From contig NC_091093.1 of the NCBI RefSeq assembly GCF_024713975.1, positions 1,612,001 through 1,676,000 of the forward strand: a stretch of DNA of 64,000 nt, read 5' to 3'. The translations under genes and the position numbers were made by a program. The stretch's first letter is position 1. Every line of letters begins with the position of its first letter. Below the pieces are notes generated by a model that had not been told where the DNA came from, ran no database searches, and was given only the letters and a program-made list of their open reading frames with translations. The DNA is from Paralichthys olivaceus (taxonomy: Eukaryota > Chordata > Actinopteri > Pleuronectiformes > Paralichthyidae). Below are positions 35,640-47,100 of this stretch, in pieces.

Positions 35640-38520
35640 AGCATCTCATAAAACGTGTGGTCATACAGACCACTGTCTTCTTTCCATCCTACCAGTCCAA
35701 GTTAAATCTATCAAAGGAGACCGTATCATAAAAACGTAAAAATTTTTGGATCCTGGCAGTATAGCCACCTTTTGTTCAGAACATCTCATGCAGAGGCTCA
35801 ATCTTGCTGGTAGGAGAACCAATTTTCTCCTACAAACTATGGGACAGGAAAGGGTTCAATTCAATTCAATTCAATTTTATTTGTATAGCGCCAAATCATA
35901 ATAAACATTATCTCAAGGCACTTTACATAGAAGGTCAGGACCTTCAAATCAAAATATAGAGAAACCCAACAGTTCCCACAATGAGAAAGCACTTTGGCGA
36001 CTGTGTAGAGGAAAAACTCCCCCATTAACAGGGAGAAACCTCTAGCAGAACTAGGCTCAATGTGGGCGGTCATCTGCCTCAACCAGTTGGGGTGAGCAAA
36101 GAAAACGGGGGGAAGGAGATGAGAGATGGGTGGAAAAGAGGGGAGAGAAGAGAGAGGGAGAGTGGGGAGGAGGAAGTAGGGGAGAGTGGGGGCGAGAAAG
36201 ACCGGGGACAGTTGAGCGCCATCTCGTATCAGATCGGACCAACTGGAGAGTTTTTACCGATTTCCTGGGGCATCCTGATAATAAGGAATTACAGTAATCT
36301 AATCTAGGGATAACAAATGCGTGGACTAGTTTTTCAGCATCCTTCTGAGACAGGATGTTTCTAATTTTGTTAATATTGTGCAGGTGGAAGAAAGCTGTCC
36401 TAGAGACTTGTTTTATATGCTGGTCAAATGACATGTCCTGGTCGAACATAACTCCAAGGTTCCTCACAGTTGAGCTGGAGGCCAAGCTGACACCATCCAA
36501 TGTAACTATCTGTTCAGACAGTGATTCTCTAAGATGTTTAGGGCCAATTACAACAACCTCAGTTTTGTCTGAATTTAGAAGTAAGAAGTTTTAAGTGTAT
36601 CCAGGCCTTGATATTCTTGAGACATTCCTGAGAGCTGGCAAAGTGGCCCTACCTATTGAAGGTAATAATTCCCAGCATAAAGGCTAATGTGGATTTGTTG
36701 ATTGGAAGCAACACTCCCAAGGTGTTTGAACCTTGGGAGGTCATAAATAGCCAAGGGGAAAGCCCGTATACTGTAAGAACAGCGTTGGGATGGGTTGTTA
36801 ATGGCAGCTTGGAAGCTGAGGTCCCTTCAGTGGTTTTCAACAGGATTTCTGTGAGCAGGTTGGAAATAATGCTGAGTGAGCAGTAAAACCAACACTTTAA
36901 AGAGATAGCTACAGAGGAAAAGGGGCTCTCGAGGGAGGACATGAGGTTCATGGAGATTGCTGAAAGGTCTGCAACGCACAGAGAGGGTCATTATAGCTTG
37001 AAGTTGCCCTTAAAGAAGGATGATGTGTCTCTGCCCAACAACTTCTGTGATGAAACAAAGGTTACTTGATCCAAAAAGGAAGTTCCTTAACAATGAGCAG
37101 TTATATGAGGAGTATAAAACATACCTCAACGGGATGATCAGTAAGGGCTATGCAGAACAAGTACCTGTGCAACAGCTTGATGGTGGCAGTAGAAAGGTTT
37201 GGTATATCCCTCACCACGGTGTATATCATCCAAGGAAGTGTGTTTGACTGCGGTGCAGCATGCAAGGGAACATAATTGAACCAACAGCTCCTGCAAGGTC
37301 CCAACCTCACAAGTACATTGCTTGGGGTCCTCATTAGGTTCAGGCTAAAACTGGTGGCAGTGATGGGTGACATCCAAGCAATGTTCCATCAGGTCAAGGT
37401 TGCAGAGGAGGACAGATACTTCCTGCGCTTTTTCTGGTGGCCGGAGGGGGATCTGACCAAGGAGCTGGCTGAGTTTCGCATGACTGTCCATCTGTTTGGT
37501 GCGGTGTGCTCTCCAAGTTTTGCCAACTTCGCTTCACGATCAGTGTGACTTCCCAGCTGCAGTGGTTCAAACAGTCAAGGAGAACTTTTATGTTGATGAC
37601 TGTCTGAAGAGCATGGGCTCTGAAGAGGAAGCCACCCTCATGGTCAAAAATCTTACTTCTCTCTGTCAAAAGGGAGGTTTCACTCTGACCAAATGGATTA
37701 GCAACAATAGCACCATGTTGCAAACTCTTCCTGTGGAACACGGAGCTAAAGATCTGAGTGAACTCAATCTGGATAGAGACAAACTTCCTGTGGTGTGCTG
37801 AGACTGATGCATTTAACTTCAAGATGGAGGTCCAACAACAGACTTGCATCAGACTGGGAATGTTGCCTGTCTCTAGTTCTGCGTATGATCCTCTGGGGTT
37901 TCTTGCACCAGTTGTGTTGCCTGCTAGAATCATGCTGCAGGGGCTGTGTAGACGAAATGTGGGATGGGATGAGACCATACCCCAGGACATCTTGCACTGG
38001 ACAAGATGGATGGAGGACCTGGATATGCTCTCTGAGTTTAACGTTGAAAGGTGCTTTAAACCTAAGGGCTTTGGACATCCCATACATGTCCAGCTACATC
38101 ATTTTTCGGACGCTAGTCAAGCAGGATATGGAGCCATCACTTCTCAGGATGCAGAACAATAAAAATGACATCCATGTTGCATTCCATATGGGTAAGGCTA
38201 GGGTTACGCCTTTAAAGACTGTTACCATTCCTCGCTTGGAGCTGACTGCTGCCATTCTGTCCGTTCCTGTTGACCTCATGCTGAAGGCAGAGCTGAAGCT
38301 CAAGCTGCAAGAGTCCGTCTTTTGGACGGATAGCACTTCTGTGCTGAAATATATAATGAACGAAGACAAGCGTTTCCATACGTTCGTGGCCAACAGGATC
38401 TCGGCTATCAGAGGGGCCACTAGAACTGCACAACGGCAGTATGTGAGCTCTAAGGAAAATCCTGCGGATGTTGCATCCAGAGGAGTTAGAGATTTCATTC
38501 ATGACAACAGGTGGATTTAG
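35640..38520 (+). pseudogene. BEL/Pao protease, reverse transcriptase and RNase H relic
   Basis: The protease signature FLDPGSIATFC lies near 35742-35775, where DPGS replaces the usual D-S/T-G. After the inserted LINE, ANVDLLIGSNTPKVFEPWE and TALGWVVNG (36685-36815) match the BEL protease-RT linker. Reverse-transcriptase words include [15 protein letters not shown] (37350s) and the catalytic box FYVDDCLKS at 37588-37614. GMLPVSSSAYDPLGFLAPVV (37855 on) and RNase H words (HHFSDASQAGYGA, VFWTDSTSVLKYI, ENPADVASRGV) follow. Stops and frame shifts throughout make it inactive. Confidence 0.85.
35853..36595 (-). mobile_element. Rex1/CR1-type LINE 3' copy inserted in BEL element
   Basis: On the minus strand the frame from 36500 reads SSTVRNLGVMFDQDMSFDQH, AFFHLHNINKIRNILSQKD and VIPRLDYCNSLLSGCP. 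This is the thumb/C-terminal region of Rex1/CR1-like fish LINE reverse transcriptase. The copy then continues into the 3' tail containing TTTGTATAGCGCCAAATCAT (+ strand reading) and ends in a TTGAA-type simple repeat at about 35857-35876. It is 5'-truncated, as usual for LINE insertions, and splits the BEL coding sequence, so it is younger than the BEL insertion. Confidence 0.8.
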
Positions 38521-38579
38521 GGTCCAAAGTTTCTGTGTGAAGCAGAAGGGGACTGGCCAGCAAACATAGTAGAGACTGT

Positions 38580-40065
38580 GATAGCAGCAGATGACATAGA
38601 TGTCAAGAAGGAAGCCATGGTGAATGTCATCAATGTGCAGGGTTCACCTGATGCCACAGGTCGGCTAATGGCTTACTTCGCAAGTTGGATAAAGCTCAAG
38701 GTATCTGTTGCCTGGTTCCTTAAGCTGAAAGGCATTCTGCTGGATAGATGGCGCAGGAGGAGTGAGGCAGAGGCTTCCAATACCAGCAAGCTTAAGTAAG
38801 ACACACCAAAGGGACAAGCTTTATCAGCAAAGGATCTTTTGGAGGCCGAGCTTGCCATCATTCAGTATTGTCAGCAACAAAGATTTGGAGAAGAGATTGC
38901 TGAGCTGTCATCTGGGAAAGCTACTGTGAGCAGGCACAGTGTTCTCTACAGGTTGGACCCATATTTGGATAATGGGCTTCTGAGAGTTGGAGGACGGTTG
39001 ACTAAGGGCTCTCTGCCAGAGGAAACTAAACATCGGCTTCTCCTCTCCAAGGATCAACATGTTGCTACTCTTGTCCTGAAGCACATTCACAGGCAGCTTG
39101 GCCATAGTGGGCCACACGCTGTCCACACTGAGAAGGAAGTACTGGTTCACAAGTGCGAACTCAGCTGTGAGAAAAGTCATAACAGAATGTGGTTTCTGCA
39201 GGAGGTATAATGGAAGAATGGTGGAGGTAAAAAATGGCAGATTTGTCAAAGGAAAGGATTCTTCCTGATGGTCTACCAACATTGGCAAATGTTTGTGAGT
39301 AAAGGACGAGGTACAGTCAAGCGCTATGGTGTGGTTTTCACCTGTCTAACAAGCAGTGCTGGAGGTGGCTAACTCTTTGGATACAGATGCATGCATCAGT
39401 GCTCTGCGTCGTTTCATCTGCAGGAGAGATCAAGTTGCTCATATTCAGTCCAACAATGCAACCAACTTCATCGGAGCAGAGAAAGAGCTAAGGGAGGCGC
39501 TCACATCATTGAATCATGCACACATTCAAGGAGCTTTATGGAAGGATGGAGTTAATTGGAGTTTCAATCCTCCAGCAGGTTCAAATCATGGTGGAGTCTG
39601 GGAGCTTGTAATATGCATGGTGAGAAGGAGAGTTCAGTGATTCAACAGAAGAGACTGGGTGATGATGGACTTCAAACAGTAATGTGTGAAGCTGAAGCCA
39701 TCTTAAACGGCCGGCCCATCACAAAGCTCTCAGATGATCCAAACGATCTGGAGCCGCTCACCCCCAATCATATCCTGCTCATGAAAGGAAGACCATCCTT
39801 ACCACCTGGATTGTTTGAGCCACATGATCTGTATGTAAAAAGAAGATGGAGACAGGTCCAGTATATCTCTGACCTTTTCTGGAAACAATGGGTACAGGAA
39901 TACCTATCTCTGCTGCAGGAGAGGCAAAAGTGGAACCAGGAAAGGCGGAATCTTAAGCCTGGAGATATTGTGGTCATAATGGGTGCTCCTGCCCCACGAG
40001 GCTCCTGGCCACTAGGAAGAGTCTTGAAGACTTGTGCGTTCAGTGCGTTTGCAGACAAAGTCTAG
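38580..40065 (+). pseudogene. BEL/Pao integrase relic
   Basis: 38839 onward has the HHCC-type region with LDPYLDNGLLRVGGRL, KHRLLLSKDQHVATLVLKHI and GHSGPHAV, then core fragments (ACISALRRFICRR, IQSNNATNFIGAEKELREA, NWSFNPPAGSNHGGVWE). The C-terminal part follows (LNGRPITKLSDDPNDLEPLT, LFWKQWVQEYL, LKPGDIVVI, WPLGRV). Integrase joins element DNA to the host chromosome. A TAA and several shifts cut the frame around 39208-39640 and at the end. Confidence 0.85.
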
Positions 40066-40459
40066 TGTCATTGAACGTCCTGTGACAAAACTTTGCTTAC
40101 TTTATGAGGTTGCAGATTAGCAGGTCAACTCAGGTTCCTGTGTATGTGGTACATTAAAGTATCTTGTGTTGTAAAATGTGTTCATTGTTTCATTTTGATT
40201 ATGGCTCCCTGGTTTGTATTTGAAAGAATTGTATATCTGGTATCCATTACAATTAGGAGCCGGTATATAGGAGCCATTTCTATGTGAATGTGTGTAAGGT
40301 ACTGTTATGATTGGATGTTATTCCATGTTTGACCGTACAATTAAGGGCGTAGAGCAAGACTGTTGGAGAATGCGACATGTATGTTGTTGAGAACAGGAGT
40401 TATTAAACTAAGTGGCTTGAGAACAACACGGTCTCATCGTTCAAACACGAACATGACAG

Positions 40460-40712
40460 GTACCAAATAGGGCCAGTAGGTGTCCTCATGGTGTTTGGTG
40501 TACATTTGTATATAGGTGGGAACTTTCCGTCAGGTGTCAGGTGTTGCTAGACGGAGGAGCACACAGTTTTTCGACCGCTCTGGGCTCCGTCACGTTAGTT
40601 CATTGTATGTTGACAAAGCTGAATGGACTTTATATGCAATGGCAATGGATTCTTGCATGTTATTGAAGATCATTGAAACAGTGAGAAATAAAGAATGCAT
40701 CCTAAGAAGAAG
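40460..40712 (+). mobile_element. LTR-like segment after the BEL element
   Basis: Resembles BEL-type LTR composition: AACTTTCCGTCAGG, a GGAGCAC patch, then a TATATGCAATGG stretch and GAGAAATAAAGAATGCATC, which supplies an AATAAA. No second copy was found in the window, so it is not proven to belong to the BEL relic. Confidence 0.35.
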
Positions 40713-41083
40713 CAAATCCAGAAGCTGTTTGTTTCACTAGACGCAAGCTATAGTCGAGCAGTGCTAACCATCCCCAGGTCAAAACTCAGTACCATGGGTG
40801 CCAGAGCCTTCAGCTGCTCAGCACCCAGGCTCTGGAACTCCCTCCCCCCACACATAACACAGTCAGACTCCATCACATCATTCAAGTCCCAACTCAAAAA
40901 CCACCTGTTTAAACTAGAATACTCCCTATAACCAGACACTGTGCAATTCACTTGTTTTTATGTTGATGTTTTCTTTTTAATGTTGTTTATGATCATTTAA
41001 TCTTTTATTTTCTTTGTAAGGAGACCTTGGGTGACTTGAAAGGCGCCTCCAAATAAAATGTATTATTATTATTATTATTATTA
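40713..41083 (+). mobile_element. L2/CR1-type LINE 3' end
   Basis: The end of a reverse-transcriptase ORF, with RAFSCSAPRLWNSLPPHI and FKSQLKNHLFKLEY, stops at 40931. A short 3' UTR with AAGGCGCCTCCAAATAAAAT follows, then an ATT simple repeat tail (41062-41083). This layout is typical of 5'-truncated fish L2 copies. Confidence 0.8.
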
Positions 41084-41244
41084 GTAGCAAGCGCATCGAA
41101 TAGTTTTGGCCTGTCTATGCAGCCCCTCAGTGGCTTTACGGCTTTAGGCGTAGCCGCTATCTGACAAGGAGGTGGGCGACCGTCTTACAGCCTACCATTG
41201 GAGTCGAGCTCGCTAAATGGCGATGCTAGTCTGAGCGGCTAGTG

Positions 41245-41496
41245 CTAGCCTGAGCAGCCGTCGCAGCACCAGGCTTTTGCCAAGACTGTGGTGGTGTGCC
41301 TCTTTTTCGCTGTAGCTTTGTTAGGAGCAGAGGAAGGAGTGACAGGGGAAAAGCGGCTCTTCTTGACAGCGTGTGACACCATCTGGAAAAGTTCTTCATG
41401 ACTGACCTCTTTTGCGGCTCTAGAGACCGATGAGAGATACTTCGTCTGTCTAGAGATGAGGCATGGCAGCATGGAGTAGGTGTAATTGTGCTTCAT
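41245..41496 (-). CDS. Hypothetical 83-residue basic protein, unidentified
   Basis: ATG at 41494-41496 (minus strand) opens an 83-codon frame. Its N-terminal part is helical-looking (ISRQTKYLSSVSRAAKEVSH, ELFQMVSHAVKKS). It then becomes Ser/Pro and Lys rich (TPSSAPNKATAKKRHTT) and ends CCDGCSG. Upstream on the same strand, TTTAAATA (41568-41575) and a CCAAT box (41606-41610) sit at spacings like a compact promoter. I do not recognise the protein. It borders the L2 tail and a SINE, so it could be a relic of another repeat or a truncated retrocopy rather than a gene. Confidence 0.3.
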   Translation of the reverse strand: MKHNYTYSMLPCLISRQTKYLSSVSRAAKEVSHEELFQMVSHAVKKSRFSPVTPSSAPNKATAKKRHTTTVLAKAWCCDGCSG

Positions 41497-41780
41497 GAGT
41501 TAGCAAGTTGCCGGCAGCAGGCATAGGTGGCAGGGTAGCTGAGCAGGGATCAATGAGGATGAGGTCGTATTTAAAGGGACTGCTTTGGTGAGAGAATGGG
41601 CTGTGATTGGTGGGTGACTGATGAGCAACTATAAACCTATCGGTAGTTGACAGCTAAGCACATGACTCCGTGTCCTGCATGACTTAAAGCAATGCTTCAT
41701 TTAATGTACGTATTTATTTGATTATCCAAGTAATGTTGATCTTCTCGTCTCTTGGTTATTTTTTAAAAATATTTACTCTG

Positions 41781-42043
41781 CGGGGCAGCTGTGGCTAAGT
41801 AGAGCGGTTGTCCTCCAACCAGCAGGTCAGCTGCTCAATCCCAATCTTCTCATCTGCATGCCGAAGTGTCCATGGGCAAGATGCTGAACCCCAAATGGCC
41901 CATTATAGAAAAAAGTGCTGCCCATAGATGCATTGTATGAATGTGTGTGTGAATGGGTGAATGGCAAACTGTAAAGTACTGTACATTAAAGCGCTTTGAG
42001 TGGTCATCAAGACTAGAAAAGCGCTATATACAAACCATTTACC
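41781..42043 (+). mobile_element. tRNA-headed SINE, copy 3 (longest)
   Basis: The head has A-box-like GTGGCTAAGTAGAGCGG and a degenerate B box (GGTCAGCTGCTCAATCCC), spaced as in a tRNA gene. The body has CCGAAGTGTCCATGGGCAAGA and GAACCCCAAATGGCCC. The tail reads GACTAGAAAAGCGCTATATA. Two more copies in this window are reverse-strand. Confidence 0.8.
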
Positions 42044-43749
42044 CTTGAATTTCTTTGACTATTTATTACAATAAGTTATTACCTCTTGAGGTCTCATCAA
42101 ACAGTTAAAGATCTTTCAGACGTGATCTCTGATAATCATGATCTTGTAGTTTTATTCATTTTTGTGTCTGTCTTGTGTTAGAAACTACATCAACGTGCCC
42201 AGTTGGTTGAGATCAATCCCCCAGGCGATTTCCTACTGTTTTCTCACACACAGTCTTATTCGTACATTTTCTGGAGGTTTTATTGGGGTGCTGGATGTTT
42301 GTGTTCTCACATACAGCCCCTCTGGAGAATGTCCTGTCACAGTAATACCATAAGTTAATTTAGCTGATCTGATTATATGGTTTTACAGGACTTATAATAT
42401 GAGTTTTTTGGACAAGGGTTTTATACTGTAAAATATCCTATATCTTAAAGTAAAACATAAAAATGACAATAAGTATTGTCTTGCAATGGGGACCTTACCT
42501 TTTATGTAACAACAAGCTAAGATTTGGAGAATCATAGCATAAATAATCATACATAAATAATTTCAATTAACCAAGAGAGTACCATATACCTTATATATAG
42601 TATGTCCCAATATGTTGGTACAAGAGGGCAATATGTAAAGTAAAAAAAGTATTTGGGAATCTGTTTGGAAATATTAAAATAATTTAAATAAAATAAAATA
42701 AATCCCCCATCATGCTTTGAAACAATCAATTCATATTCTACATTGCCATCTAGTGACAGAAGCTGTAAGGACAGATTAGGTAAAGGGAGGTCTAAGGCAT
42801 CAAGCTGCAATATGAATTAGTAAATACACACTTATCAAAAGTGCTGTAACACATACTGACAGTAACACCATCTCCCCTGGAAACCATCGTTTGTACATTT
42901 AAAACCTTTACCAAAAGACAAGTCTTCAAAATGTGGGCTTGAGTTGCATTTTGGTGAATACTGATGTTTGCACTCCATTACAGTTTAACTTGTATGTAAA
43001 TTTGCAAGTCAGAGCAGCGGAAGCACAGGCCAGAATGTGATAAGAGCGGAAAGAAGACTGTCATTTTAGTGTGCAATGACCCAGTCTCACAGCTCCACTT
43101 GGAATCAGACCAATCTGTAGACTTTACCCTATCCACAAATAAAAAACGTGCAATTTGACAGAGTACATTTGGTTGGACTTTATGTAACATAATTATGCAA
43201 CATGATCATCAATTTTAGACACTGGTAGTCTACAGGCACTGTAGGCCAAACTACTCTTAAATTAACGTACAAAAACCAAAACAATAATACTACTAGGGCC
43301 TCAGCTCCTTCTAAAACGACCCCTACCACTTTGTACTAACAAGCCTTCTACAACTTCAGCTATTACTATTGCTTCCTCTACTGCTACTGCAGTGTTTATT
43401 TAATGTTATTCTGACAGTAATCTATGAATGTGACATTGTTAGCAGTCACTGTGTGAAATACAATAATGTCTTTACATGCCTACTACTAATACCACAGTGG
43501 TGGAGGAAGTTTCCAGATAACATACTTAAGTTAAAGTACTAAAACTATAATATAATACAGCATTACAAGTAAAATTGTTGCATTCAACATGTTATTGTAG
43601 TTTAAGAATATATATATATATTGTACAACACAATAGGCACACCACCTGCACAACACAGTATTGGTTTGAGTTGGGGGCTATCAGACAGCAAAGGCAAAGC
43701 ATGAGAAAATCAGATGTATGGGAAAAACAATAAAAAGAATTGAAAGCAA

Positions 43750-43803
<54 letters not shown>

Positions 43804-43960
43804 TACACATGGCTAGTAATATGCTACCAGTACTACTACCACTACTGAGTCATATTTTTATAAAAAGTCTTAGCCAGGATTTCATCTTTAATTGTCAGAG
43901 TTTACAATGAAGTTTTTACATGACACATCTGCGACCCGTGGAGAGCTATGATTTAGTTGG
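42044..43960. other. Spacer upstream of fgf19, no gene seen
   Basis: AT-rich. Contains the AT microsatellite at 43755 and no recognised coding exon. Confidence 0.5.
43755..43797. repeat. (AT)n microsatellite
   Basis: About 21 uninterrupted AT units, 0.3 kb upstream of fgf19. Confidence 0.95.
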
Positions 43961-44000
43961 ATGTCATGTAGGGGTGTGTTGTGGTCTGCTTCTGGGAGGG

Positions 44001-44033
44001 TTATCTGCAACTGATAAGGGCCACGTTTAAAAG
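44001..44033 (+). promoter_or_regulatory. fgf19 proximal promoter with paired GATA sites
   Basis: TTATCT (44001-44006) and TGATAAGG (44012-44019) form an inverted pair of GATA-factor sites. A TATA-like TTTAAAAG follows at 44026-44033, about 85 bp before the start codon. This predicts initiation near 44055. GATA factors drive gut and liver genes, which suits Fgf19. Binding is inference. Confidence 0.45.
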
Positions 44034-44115
44034 GCAGGGTTAGGATTAGACTTCTTTACTTGACTCTGCCAGCTGTAGGGAGCAGTAACAGTGCATACAG
44101 AGGATTTGATTAATC

Positions 44116-47100
44116 ATGATTCAGCTCGTGGTCACTGTCTCCTTTGCCAATGTATTTCTTGCTGCTGGAGTTGTTTGCTTACCCCTATTGGACCAGGGAC
44201 CCCACATCAACCAAGGCTGGGACCAGGTTGTACGACTCAGGCACCTGTTTGCTGCCAGGCCAGGACTTCACCTGCTGATTAGTGGGGATGGACAGATCCA
44301 TGGCTCTGCAGACCAATCTCTGTACAGTAAGTAAGGAACTTAACACACAGACTTCAATAGCTGGAAACTTCTATTATTGTTGGTAAATCATATTGATGAT
44401 TGCAATAGGACTGAAGTGGGTTTGGTGTGATTCTTCATTCTGATGAGGATTTGAACTGCAGGTTTGTTGGAGATCCGTCCAGTGGATCCAGGCTGTGTGG
44501 CCATCAGAGGAGTAGCAACTGCACGGTTTCTCTGCATAGAAGGCAATGGACGACTGTTTTCATCAGTAAGGATTTATATGATCATGTGACAATCTGCTAC
44601 CAAATTATGTCTACATTTGTTATTAATTGATAACAGAAGTTCCGAAAGTAATTCACTAATTTATCTGTTCCTTTATATTTATGTCTAATTAATTAATTAT
44701 GTCTCATTACCACTGCAGAACAACATTTTTGTGATTTTAGGGTGTGCAACCCTTTTAAAAACTTAATGTAAAATGTGTGCAAAAATCCATCATAATCAGC
44801 TAAACCAATGCCTTCAAATTAAAATAAGTAAGTACATTTATAATACATTTAAGAAAAGATTTTTTAGATTAAATCCAACAGTCTAGAAAGAAATTCAGTT
44901 GAATCGGAAACGTAATCATGTGAGCATACTGTATACAGAAAATTATTCAGATTTTTAATGACTGAATGATTTATGATAAATGTAACTTCACTTTTCTTCT
45001 GTTATAGTTTTATTGGAGTTTGTGTGCTGAAATGTGCTTATGCCTGGGCTTATTTTTTAATTCCACATGCAGAGGTCACTAGGAATTACAGAAAGCTACT
45101 GATGCTTACTGAAAATCTACCAAATGATCTACACATGTACAGTCTATGGTTCTAGCTATGGTCTGATTGAGTCAAAAGAATATGGAAGGCTAATAACTGT
45201 GGCTGTTTAGTTTGAGAATTGTATCTGTTCACTGGATCAGCTCCCTGGCTATGGATTTGAAATGACATTGGTTTTGTTGCACTGCAGGTAACAGGAGCTA
45301 TAAGGCATAATTTAGTGTAGCAACCCAATGGGAATCAAAATCACTGACACACACTGAACAAATAACTACCCTGGAAACATAGCTGTGCTCAACAGTGAAT
45401 TGTGTGCCTCACTTCATGTGTCCAGATAGGGATGACACATTTTGAAGATATAACTTTTCATTGCTCACTCTTCAGGAAATACACTATATCCCCTCACTGC
45501 CTCCACTGAATGGTCAACTATTTTTCTTTCTCAGTTTCTTCAGCATCACCCAGTGCACACACTTAAATTTTATTCAGTGCTTGAAGCTCACAATTCAACT
45601 TATTTTATCACTTAATTGATCAGTAACATCGGGAATACTTCTTTAAAATAATTCCTTTTCTATTTCATTTAAATCATATTCGTTGATAAATAGGATCATA
45701 AACAAATAAAATGCTACATGGGTTACTCTTCAATTTCTCATACACCCAACACCAAGTGATAAACAAACAAAAAAAAATCTGTTACTGATTATTTTTCACT
45801 GTGAAGTTACAAACAATATGGGTAAAATTATTATAAAATGTAATAATTTGATAAAAATGCACCTTCTAAAACATAGCAACATGCTAAATAATGCTTCTCC
45901 CAAATAGGTTTAACTCAGTGAAGAACTTTTTCAAAGACTCTTCCAGAAAGGTTTTCTTAGATGCTGCTGATACAAGCTCTTCTGCTGTTGGTAGTCAGCT
46001 TCAGTGTTCCGAAAACACTGCATGCCAATCAGTCATTCATTCAAACAGTCGACTGGTTCATCAACCTTTGTCCAGTGTGGTGCAGGGTAAGATGTGTTTG
46101 CAAAGTGAAAAACCTGAATGAAAAGCTCCAGCAGCAGCAACAACAACCTTGGCCTCTGGCTGGCTCTCTTTCCCAAAAGTAAACAGCCATCTAAGAACTT
46201 GCAGCACCATTTATGTTTTTTTTGTTGTTGTTGATAAAAACAGGTTGCTATCTAAAAATGCCATTAGTGCAAACTGTGTCCAAATATATGGGAAAAAAAT
46301 AAACAACAATATAATATTCTAGCAAGCACTCAAAGTTAACAACTTTGTTGAGCTTATGGCTAAAATGACTTGCTGGAGGGGCCTGGTGCAAAAATGAGCT
46401 GCTGGGCCCCTACTAATCCCCATTTCTCCCCTTAATTGGAAAATTTGTAAGCAGGACCCCTTCGCTGGAATATAAAATGGATTTAGTTGTATTGTAATTA
46501 TATTTTATAGCTGCGTTTTATGATTTATGATAAGATTCTTTATCTAAAACCAAAATATAATGAGTTGACATTATTTGGGAGAACACATTCAAATACTCAA
46601 ATAATCAAAATAGTTTCAAATGCATTTTTTATTAAGCAACTAATTGCTTCACAAATGGTCAATGGACTGTATTCATTTGGGACAAGTGCAGTCGGAGTGC
46701 AGACAGGGGAGCAGGAGATCGAATCATTAACCTTGTGGTTAGTGGATGACTCTGTCTATCTTTTATGTTTTATGTTGGAATAAATAAAGAGGCAAACATC
46801 AAGGTGGGGCCACACAAACAGGGCTTGTGTCAATCACGCATCTAAGAATTTGATTGAAGAATGCCCAGTACCTTCCAAAGCTTGCTAACAAGTTAATATT
46901 TGCCATACCAGAATAAACTGTAGATTGGAAACTCCTGAATGTATTATATATATATAAAATAGAATATTAGGACCAGGCATAAGAAAACAAAATAGAAGAG
47001 GAACATTTAATTCCACTTTGCATTTCTAGATTGAAGTTTAAATGTTGAGGGAAAAAGCTGAAATGTCAAGAATAAAGTCACACTAAATCAGATATGCTTT

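Larger units (their letters stand above)
33870..40080 (+). mobile_element. BEL/Pao retrotransposon, decayed and interrupted
   Basis: Runs gag, protease, reverse transcriptase/RNase H and integrase in order on the + strand, with many stops. A LINE copy in the opposite orientation (about 35855-36595) splits the protease region. Sequence from 40460 to about 40712 resembles a BEL-type LTR but could not be matched to a left LTR. Left border approximate. Confidence 0.85.

Noticed and set aside
41781..41850. A tRNA gene
   Set aside because: Box A/B-like motifs belong to a SINE head with body and tail; there is no cloverleaf.
45073..45078. AGGTCA half-site in fgf19 intron 2 as the bile-acid receptor (FXR) element known in mammals
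   Set aside because: Only one half-site; the inverted partner one base away is absent.
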